The position numbers were made by a program, and so were the translations under genes. From Pseudomonadota bacterium (GTDB taxonomy: Bacteria > Pseudomonadota > Gammaproteobacteria > Burkholderiales > JABEVD01): a DNA stretch of 32,599 nt. The notes under the pieces were generated by a model that searched no databases, was not told where the DNA came from, and saw only the letters and a list, made by a program, of their open reading frames with translations. This document shows positions 1 to 5,446 of the stretch, piece after piece (position 1 is the first letter of the stretch; each line of letters starts with the position of its first letter). Location of the stretch: assembly GCA_021848705.1 (NCBI GenBank), contig JAJZTT010000013.1, positions 1-32,599 on the forward strand, in the 5' to 3' direction.

Positions 1-271
1 CTGATCCATGGTGGCAGCCGGGAGACCACAGAAGTTCTATTACTTCGACTTCTGAGGTGGGTACTTCTTGGCGCATGCGCCCTGCTCGGGAAGACAGGTT
101 CCTAGTTCCTTACCAAAGCCTGGATCAAGGTCACGCCGCCTGAAACAGCCGGGGTCGCGTTCGAAGCACACAATGGTCGGCGAAATTGGAGATCATCACC
201 CACGTAAGCAGCCCCGGAGCGGCCATGCCGCCGTCGATGACGGCGGGCGGGTTCGACATTGTATGGGTTGG
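1..271. other. Left-edge stretch with no assignable gene
   Basis: No gene was assigned here. It lies downstream of the minus-strand SGNH/DUF5989 pair. The track offers two overlapping ORFs, 68..346 (+) and 102..302 (-), but neither resembles a known family and both overlap the better-supported 50-aa minus-strand gene. Short minus-strand frames stay open near the left edge, one ending at a TAA around 40-42, but none has a convincing start or family match. The base composition is mixed. It could be intergenic sequence or decayed mobile-element sequence like the remnant at 1599-1739. Confidence 0.5.
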
Positions 272-424
272 TCAGAAAATAGCGTAAACGAATGGCGCCC
301 AAGATGCTCCATCTACGATTACAAAAAGAACCGCAAGGAGGAGTAGTACCAGAACGAAGGGGATCAGCAATAGCCGCCCCCGTTTCGATAAAAGGAAGCG
401 TACGATTTCATCGATAACGGACAT
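272..424 (-). CDS. DUF5989-like 50-aa single-pass membrane protein
   Basis: This gene is too short for the ORF track. Reading the minus strand from the ATG at 424 gives 50 residues ending at TGA (272-274). The protein has a short basic N-terminus (SKRGR), one hydrophobic stretch of about 20 residues (LLLIPFVLVLLLLAVLFVIV), and a short tail GASWAPFVYAIF. That layout, and especially the ending 'G.a.APF.Y..F', is what I recall of the DUF5989 family. These tiny membrane proteins sit in exopolysaccharide/carbamoyltransferase loci, often next to an SGNH-type protein. It follows the SGNH-like gene by 15 bp with GGCAGGAAC upstream, so the two are probably co-transcribed. The molecular function is unknown. 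The family call rests on memory of its sequence pattern and was not searched. Confidence 0.72.
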   Translation of the reverse strand: MSVIDEIVRFLLSKRGRLLLIPFVLVLLLLAVLFVIVDGASWAPFVYAIF

Positions 425-439
425 TGGAGTTCCTGCCTT

Positions 440-1528
440 TCATTGCGTGCGTTTGCCAGAGTTGAAAAATGATGGATCAATATGCGCGCAAATTGCCCGG
501 GCCAGCTTTTCGTTTCCGCGCCCGGTCATGTGGCCATCTTCGTCAATGAAGTAAGGCGTTGGATCGTCGTTGAAGGCATCCGTTAGATCAATGACCCCCG
601 GAATTGGGTGATCAATTAGTCTTTTGTGCAAGATCGAGATCGTAGCCTCCATTGGCTCCCTGTATTTTTCGTAATATGTAGTTCCGACAAGGTTATCAAT
701 ATTAGCTCGATTCCCGTATGGAGTGGGTGGAATTATCACGAGGAACGTGAGTTTATGTTCACGGGCGAAGTTAAGGCCACTTTTTATATCGTAAAGCAAA
801 CGGTTGACTGCTGCGTTGGCTCCAAATGAATTTGGTTTGCATAGTCCGCTATTCAGGTTTTCAAAAGCGTGGATTTTTATTTCTGGATAGAGGAAAAGTT
901 GCACAAGCCGTGGATATCGCAGCAGGGCAATTTTTTCCGCCTCCGCCTTGTCGTTGGGGTATGGGATACAGCGATGCATCAGGTCGACGGGACCACTGAG
1001 TAGCAAAGTAAAGTCTGAATGAATATCATTTTCCATGAGCCATTGCAGGTACATGATGCTTGACGTGATTTCTTGGCCAGGAATCGCATAATTTATGATA
1101 TTGACATTGGATAACCGCCTTGTCAGGGCGGCGGCAACGGTATTCTCGTTGTCAACGTAGAAGCCTTGAGCTTGGGATGCCCCAAGAAGGAGACCAGTGT
1201 TCTTGTTCCTGGCAAAAGTGTTTGGAGCAAGACGCTGACCGAATTCGCCAAATGAGCCCACTGTGAGTTCTGCTTGCCGAGGAATCAGGCCGATACCTGG
1301 GATTTGTCTCATTTTCATGGTCTGCCAGGCGGATCTCCAGCGTTCGATTTCAACCTTGTCAGCATATGCTGGCAAGGCTGTGGACTGCATGCGCGCATGG
1401 ATCAAATTGACCGCAAACGCCAGAAAAGGGGGAGCAAAATATGCGGAAATATCAAGAAATCCGTCTATCAGTATTAAGACAACCAATATTTTGACTGTCG
1501 TTTTTGCATATTTAGCTTTGCTGGTCAA
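440..1528 (-). CDS. Membrane-anchored SGNH/GDSL-hydrolase-like protein
   Basis: 362 aa. One hydrophobic segment near residues 12-30 (VKILVVLILIDGFLDISAYF) suggests a signal anchor with the rest in the periplasm. The block LLGASQAQGFYVDNENTVAAAL resembles SGNH block I (G.S...G..V.....). Near the C-terminus DEDGHMTGRGNEKLA matches the Asp-x-x-His block V of this fold (D..H.t..G....A). The block I nucleophile is in GAS rather than the classic GDS, as in divergent SGNH proteins of polysaccharide loci, so acetyl-ester or acetyl-transfer chemistry on a glycan is an inference. The only start in the open frame is TTG at 1526-1528, because an in-frame TAA lies 9 bases upstream. It is followed at 15 bp by the DUF5989-like gene. 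The sequence is visibly more AT-rich than the rest of the window, consistent with a transferred surface-polysaccharide island. Confidence 0.7.
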   Translation of the reverse strand: MTSKAKYAKTTVKILVVLILIDGFLDISAYFAPPFLAFAVNLIHARMQSTALPAYADKVEIERWRSAWQTMKMRQIPGIGLIPRQAELTVGSFGEFGQRLAPNTFARNKNTGLLLGASQAQGFYVDNENTVAAALTRRLSNVNIINYAIPGQEITSSIMYLQWLMENDIHSDFTLLLSGPVDLMHRCIPYPNDKAEAEKIALLRYPRLVQLFLYPEIKIHAFENLNSGLCKPNSFGANAAVNRLLYDIKSGLNFAREHKLTFLVIIPPTPYGNRANIDNLVGTTYYEKYREPMEATISILHKRLIDHPIPGVIDLTDAFNDDPTPYFIDEDGHMTGRGNEKLARAICAHIDPSFFNSGKRTQ

Positions 1529-1598
1529 TTTGTTCTCTTACTAGCCTGGATTTTGCTTAAAGTGAGGCTCCCTCGCCTTTTCGTCTTCCAATGAGCTT

Positions 1599-1739
1599 TC
1601 ATCCTACCAGTTTTTCGCCTTGCTGAGTGTTCATCCAGTCGCTCGGGAACTGCAGCGGCAATTTGTATCCGAGGGGCGAATGCATCCTCTTGCGATTGTA
1701 GAGCGATTCAGTACAACCCATGTCACTGGCTCGATTGAC
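1599..1739 (-). pseudogene. IS3-family transposase, C-terminal remnant
   Basis: On the minus strand the frame ending at TGA 1599-1601 reads ESLYNRKRMHSPLGYKLP followed by LQFPSDWMNTQQGEKL. This is the characteristic C-terminal tail of IS3-family (rve/DDE) transposases, in which 'YN..R.H..LGY.sP..F' follows the last catalytic Glu. The homologous part covers only about 38 codons (roughly 1599-1712). Upstream the similarity stops, and the frame closes at a TAA (1740-1742), so the DDE core, the OrfA part and the upstream end are gone. I could not find clear terminal inverted repeats. It sits between the AT-richer polysaccharide genes and the conserved signalling block, marking a probable old recombination border. 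Confidence 0.82.
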
Positions 1740-1778
1740 TTACTGATCCATAACTGTCTTGCCGGTTTCCATGGGCGA

Positions 1779-2402
1779 CTATGCTTCGGGATTGCCTTCC
1801 TTCCTTGCAAGGGATAGCACCATGCGGGCGATTTCCATGAAACTGGAAGTTCCGGTCTTGTTCATGATGTGGGCACGATGAATTTCCACTGTCCGGTAGC
1901 TGATATCGAGGCGCTGACCGATTTCCTTGCTGGTGAGCCCTTCCATGGCGAGATCGAGGATTTCCCTTTCCCTTTTGGTGAGGCTGGCAAGCTTGCCTGA
2001 GACCGTCTCCTCTTCCTTCGTCTTCTCCAACCTTTGCCTGCCCTTTTGCAGGGCTTCTTGCACCCTGGCGATCAGAAGCGCACCGTCGACCGGCTTGGTG
2101 AGAAAATCGATCGCTCCGGCCTTGATGGCTTTCACCGTGATCGGGATGGTCCCCTTTCCCGAAAGAAACAGCACGGGGATCTTCATCGAGCGGCGCAGCA
2201 TTTCCTCCTGAAGCGTCGTCCCGTCCATCCCCGGCATGTTGACGTCCAGGATGGCGCAAGCATCTTCTTCCTCCAGGCAGTTCTCCAGAAAAGGCTCCGA
2301 TCCCGCGTAGCTTTTGACCTCGTATCCGGCAGCCTCCAGAAGCATGGACAGGGAATCGCGAACGGCAGCGTCGTCATCGACTACATAAATTTTCACGCTC
2401 AT
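1779..2402 (-). CDS. FixJ/NarL-type response regulator
   Basis: 207 aa. Residues 1-120 are a receiver domain: acidic pair VDDD near residue 9, phospho-acceptor Asp53 in ILDVNMPGMDG, Thr/Ser position in FLSGKG, and Lys103 in the LTKP motif. Residues about 138-195 form a LuxR-type helix-turn-helix (LTKREREILDLAMEGLTSKEIG with TVEIHRAHIMNK), as in FixJ. The ORF track extends this frame to 3353, but that extension is the wrong frame of the kinase. The true start is ATG at 2402, which overlaps the kinase stop in an ATGA, so translation is probably coupled. It should be phosphorylated by the adjacent kinase and act as a DNA-binding activator. Its target is not shown by sequence; the palindrome in the nearby divergent promoter region is a candidate. 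Confidence 0.93.
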   Translation of the reverse strand: MSVKIYVVDDDAAVRDSLSMLLEAAGYEVKSYAGSEPFLENCLEEEDACAILDVNMPGMDGTTLQEEMLRRSMKIPVLFLSGKGTIPITVKAIKAGAIDFLTKPVDGALLIARVQEALQKGRQRLEKTKEEETVSGKLASLTKREREILDLAMEGLTSKEIGQRLDISYRTVEIHRAHIMNKTGTSSFMEIARMVLSLARKEGNPEA

Positions 2403-4114
2403 TTCGAAAGGGGAAGTGTGAAATGGAAAATCGCTCCCCTGGTGGTGTCCGGATCGAGCCAGAGCTTTCCTCCGTTGGTCTCGATCAGGGAACGGCTGAT
2501 GACGAGTCCCATCCCCATTCCTTTCGGCTTGGTCGTGAAAAAGGGTTCGAACAGATGGCCTTGATTCCCCGCATCGAAACCCGGGCCTTCGTCGCCGATG
2601 GAGAACTTCGCCAGTCCGTTCTCCACCCCGGATTTCACCCGGATCGAAACTTCCTGAAGACTCATTCCAGCCCCCTGCATCGCCTCGATGCTGTTGTTGA
2701 ACAGATTGTAGAGCACTTTCTGCGCATGCAGGCGGTTCGCTTTCACCGGCAGAAGCGTCTCGTCCAGATCGAGTTCGGCCCTGAACATCGTTCCGGTTTC
2801 GGATCTCAGCGAGGAGATCGCGAGGCGGATTTCCCGGTTCATGTCGAATTCCTCGACGGAAAATTCCCCGATGCCGAGAAGTTCGAGCATTTCCTGGATC
2901 GATTTCCCTGCCCGCAACGCCTGGGTTGCGCAGCCTTCCACCGCCCGGCCTATCCTTTCCAGGCTGGGCTTTTCGGATTTCAGGATCATCTGCGCAGCCT
3001 CCCCGTAGGAAGCGATTGCGAGCAGAGGCTGCCTGAGCTCGTGCGCGATCGCCGATGCAGTCTGGGATGCGATCTGGCTCTTCTGCAGCGTTCCCAGGAT
3101 CTTCTGCCTGTCCTGAAGATCCCTTTCGAACTGTTTTCTTTCCGAGATGTCCCGAATCGATCCCAGGATCACCGTCTCCCCCCGTACCTTCATCCTGGAG
3201 AGCAGCACTTCGGATGGGAAAGTCGATCCATCGAGCCGTTTGTGCGTCCATTCGAAAAAGTTCGATCCTTTGCGAATCGCGATCTCCTGCATGCTGGCGG
3301 CCTTTTCCTCGGAGGAAGTCCCGTCCGGCTGAAGTTCCGGAGAAATCTCCCATGGCTCACAGGAAAGGAGATCTTCCTCCTTTTCCGCCCCGAACATGTT
3401 CAGCGCAGCCCGGTTCACCGAAGAAAATTTCATCGAAGGAGGCATGCACAGGAGCAGTGCATCCCGGGAATTTTCGAACAGCTCCCTGTATTTCATTTCG
3501 CTGGAGGAAAGCGCTTCCTGCGCCCTGATTCTTTCGGTGATGTCCTCAGCAAAAATGACGATCCCGCCCGATTTTCCTTCCCCCGCCCCCCAGGGCCTGA
3601 TTTCCCATCTCAGCCACCGGACGGAACCGTCCATCCTGACGAACCGGTCTTTTTCGGAACGCAACACCTCTCCTGCAAGCGCCTTCCGGTGCAGATCCTT
3701 CCATTTGTCCGGGATTTCAGGAAAGACTTCATAGTGGGAACGCCCGATAACCCCGTCCCTGTCCAGTCCGCAATCCTCGATCCAGCGACGGCTCGCAGCA
3801 AGGTATTTCATCTCCCTGTCGAAAAGGGCGAGTGCTGCGGGAGCATGCTCGACGAAAAGCCGCAGCCTGCCCTCGCTTTCCCGCAGATCCGATTCGATTT
3901 TGAACTGCCTGTCCAGGGCAAAACGCGTCAAAAAATAGGAAAGTATCGAAGCGACAAGGACGTAGCACCACTCCAGCCAGGTATGGTAGAGCGTGAGCGT
4001 AGGTGTGTCATCGGCATAGTTCCCCAGCAGATCGTTGCTGACAAACACCCACAATGCGCCGGAAGCCGCGATGACCATCGCGAGGCGCAAGGCGACATGA
4101 TTCGAGTTTCTCAT
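2399..4114 (-). CDS. Membrane PAS-PAS sensor histidine kinase, FixL-like
   Basis: 571 aa. Two hydrophobic segments (about residues 9-28 and 50-66) anchor the protein with a short periplasmic loop. PAS/PAC 1 spans about 80-198 (ends DITERIRAQEAL) and PAS/PAC 2 about 205-328 (ends RDISERKQFERDL). The phospho-acceptor is His358 in AIAHELRQPLLAIASY, the HELRQPL variant typical of FixL-like and DctB-like kinases. The ATPase has N-box NLFNNSIEA (about 471-479), G1 DEGPGF (508-513), an F-box-like FEPFFTTKP and G2 GMGMGL (532-537). All catalytic motifs are present, so it should be active. The PAS ligand (heme, flavin or other) cannot be told from sequence, and I do not claim heme. The stop overlaps the FixJ-like regulator start (ATGA). 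The gene diverges from the PAS/MEDS/GGDEF-EAL set across 220 bp. Confidence 0.93.
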   Translation of the reverse strand: MRNSNHVALRLAMVIAASGALWVFVSNDLLGNYADDTPTLTLYHTWLEWCYVLVASILSYFLTRFALDRQFKIESDLRESEGRLRLFVEHAPAALALFDREMKYLAASRRWIEDCGLDRDGVIGRSHYEVFPEIPDKWKDLHRKALAGEVLRSEKDRFVRMDGSVRWLRWEIRPWGAGEGKSGGIVIFAEDITERIRAQEALSSSEMKYRELFENSRDALLLCMPPSMKFSSVNRAALNMFGAEKEEDLLSCEPWEISPELQPDGTSSEEKAASMQEIAIRKGSNFFEWTHKRLDGSTFPSEVLLSRMKVRGETVILGSIRDISERKQFERDLQDRQKILGTLQKSQIASQTASAIAHELRQPLLAIASYGEAAQMILKSEKPSLERIGRAVEGCATQALRAGKSIQEMLELLGIGEFSVEEFDMNREIRLAISSLRSETGTMFRAELDLDETLLPVKANRLHAQKVLYNLFNNSIEAMQGAGMSLQEVSIRVKSGVENGLAKFSIGDEGPGFDAGNQGHLFEPFFTTKPKGMGMGLVISRSLIETNGGKLWLDPDTTRGAIFHFTLPLSK

Positions 4115-4235
4115 CTGTGCTCGAGCTTGCGTTTACCCCCCTCCACTGACCTGAGTTCCGTCAGTCACTTTGCTTTTTGTGTATTTAATTAGCGTCTTGT
4201 CACCTTGTCAACCGGATCCGGGCAAAAATGATGCT

Positions 4236-4257
4236 GTATAGGTATTCATACTTATAC
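4236..4257. promoter_or_regulatory. 22-bp near-perfect palindrome, probable operator
   Basis: GTATAGGTATTCATACTTATAC has 10-bp arms with a single mismatch (G/T at arm position 6) around a TC centre. It lies in the 220-bp region between the FixL-like kinase (minus) and the PAS gene (plus), 78 bp upstream of the PAS start. The symmetry and length fit a site for a dimeric regulator such as the adjacent FixJ-like protein. That assignment is inference. Confidence 0.6.
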
Positions 4258-4334
4258 GTGTTTTCCTGTATTGAAGATCAACCCCGGGATTCCTATATTT
4301 TCAACATTGGAGCCATGGTCAAGGAAGGAAATAC

Positions 4335-4697
4335 ATGCGCATTTTCGGGAAAAGATCCGGCCATTCGCCCGTCATGAATGATCTGCCTGCCCTCACGCTG
4401 GATGATGCCGGAATCATCCTCGGTTGCAGCGATGCCGGCGAATCCCTTCTCGGTTACCGCAGCGAGGAGTTGGTGCGCGCGCACATTTCCGAACTCATTC
4501 CCCAACTCGAGGAAATTCCGCTCATGAAGGGAAACGAAATCAACCCCAGGCTTTCTTTTCTCTGTCGGTGCGGGCATCCATTCCGGACACTCGACAGGAA
4601 TGGAAATCCATTTCCTTGCGAGCTCCATCTCTTCGAACTTGGCAACGCTTCCCGGCGCACTCTGAGAATTATCCTTAGGCCGCGCACTCCGTCCTGA
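4335..4697 (+). CDS. Small stand-alone PAS-domain protein
   Basis: 120 aa. Almost the whole protein is one PAS domain (about residues 18-115): ALTLDDAGIILGCSDAGESL followed by LGYRSEELVRAHISELIP is a clear PAS N-terminal half. No output domain, signal peptide or membrane segment is visible. A distinctive central motif, NPRLSFLCRCGHPF, carries a Cys-x-Cys pair that could be a redox or metal site (inference). The start is supported by AAGGAAGGAAAT upstream of the ATG. It is the first gene of a plus-strand set with the MEDS-domain and GGDEF-EAL genes. It may therefore be a sensory partner or adaptor, acting through PAS-PAS contacts with the neighbouring PAS kinase or diguanylate cyclase. The ligand is unknown. 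Confidence 0.82.
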   Translation: MRIFGKRSGHSPVMNDLPALTLDDAGIILGCSDAGESLLGYRSEELVRAHISELIPQLEEIPLMKGNEINPRLSFLCRCGHPFRTLDRNGNPFPCELHLFELGNASRRTLRIILRPRTPS

Positions 4698-4705
4698 TCC
4701 AGGAC

Positions 4706-4734
4706 TTGACTTGTACCGGATAGTTTCATAGATT
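4706..4734 (+). promoter_or_regulatory. Probable sigma70 promoter of the MEDS-GGDEF/EAL genes
   Basis: TTGACT (4706-4711) and TAGATT (4729-4734) are separated by 17 bp, close to the sigma70 consensus (5/6 and 4/6 matches). They lie in the 111-bp gap between the PAS gene and the MEDS gene. The MEDS and GGDEF-EAL genes could thus be transcribed independently of the PAS gene. The start site has not been mapped. Confidence 0.55.
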
Positions 4735-4808
4735 TATTCCAAGTACAGTTAATTCTTGCCGGCCTGAATATTTTCGATTCCGGCCGTTTGCGCCAGGGGA
4801 GGTGAATC

Positions 4809-5420
4809 ATGAACCAGGTCTCCACCGGTCGTCAGGTTTTTCTCGGCTTCGATCCGGGCAAATATCCGGAAGGCATCCACATGTGCTTCATCTTCAGTGA
4901 CGATGAGGAACGAAAGCACGTCCTTGCCAAATTCATGGAAAGCGGCTTCGGAGAAGACGACCAAGTCGCCTACTTCGTGGATACCATGTCCCCGGCAGAG
5001 CTCAGGGAACATTTTTCAGCCATGGGCGTGCATCTTCCGGATGACGACAGTTGCCTCCTCCTCTCCGCAGAGGAAACCTATTGCCCTGACGGCGCTTTCG
5101 CCGTGGAGCGAATGCTCTCCACCCTGGAAAACGCCTATCTTCGCTGCTGCGAATCCGGGCATTCCGGCCTGCGCGTCACCGGAGAAATGAACTGGGCGCT
5201 TCGAGGTATGCCGGGTTCCGAAAGGCTCATCGAATACGAATCCCGCGTGAACGACGTCCTGAAGAAATTTCCAGTCACGGCGATCTGCCAGTACGATGCC
5301 CGCCTTTTCGACGGAGCCACGCTGTATCGCCTTCTCACGGTTCATCCGATGATGATCGTCAACGGACGCGTGGTGCGCAACCCTTATTACATCCATCCGG
5401 AACAAGAGGCTCGCTCCTGA
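4809..5420 (+). CDS. MEDS-domain (DcmR-like) sensor protein
   Basis: 203 aa, almost entirely one MEDS domain (MEthanogen/methylotroph DcmR Sensory domain). The N-terminal half GIHMCFIFSDDEERKHVLAKF and the later VTGEMNWAL and ICQYDARLFDGATLYRLLTVHP blocks are its hallmarks. The fold resembles a RecA/KaiC-like ATPase but lacks an obvious Walker A. In DcmR of methylotrophs this domain is fused to an HTH and controls dichloromethane dehalogenase. Here no DNA-binding part is present, so output must pass through a partner. The start has a strong Shine-Dalgarno (GGGGAGGTGAATC ATG). Its stop TGA (5418-5420) is 26 bp before the GTG used for the GGDEF-EAL gene, whose frame is already open at the stop. 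That suggests coupling of sensing to c-di-GMP turnover. The ligand is unknown. Confidence 0.9.
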   Translation: MNQVSTGRQVFLGFDPGKYPEGIHMCFIFSDDEERKHVLAKFMESGFGEDDQVAYFVDTMSPAELREHFSAMGVHLPDDDSCLLLSAEETYCPDGAFAVERMLSTLENAYLRCCESGHSGLRVTGEMNWALRGMPGSERLIEYESRVNDVLKKFPVTAICQYDARLFDGATLYRLLTVHPMMIVNGRVVRNPYYIHPEQEARS

Positions 5421-5446
5421 ATTCGACGGAACATCCCCGGGCGGAA

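Noticed and set aside
1-76. Minus-strand frame open through the left edge (from an ATG near 76)
   Set aside because: Only about 25 codons are visible, with no Shine-Dalgarno or family match; insufficient to call.
68-346. 92-aa plus-strand and 66-aa minus-strand ORFs at the left edge
   Set aside because: No family match, low-complexity Arg/Pro-rich composition, and conflict with the DUF5989-like gene.
1779-3353. 524-aa minus-strand ORF that appears to fuse a long N-terminus to the response regulator
   Set aside because: The upstream part is an out-of-frame read of the kinase; the ATGA overlap at 2399-2402 gives the normal start.
4145-4165. ACTGAC-N9-GTCAGT hairpin followed by a T-rich tract
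   Set aside because: Terminator-like on the plus strand, but no plus-strand gene lies upstream and the stem is only 6 bp; function unclear.
2423-4192. 589-aa plus-strand ORF opposite the FixL-like kinase
   Set aside because: The sense-strand kinase has every catalytic motif; this antisense frame has none.
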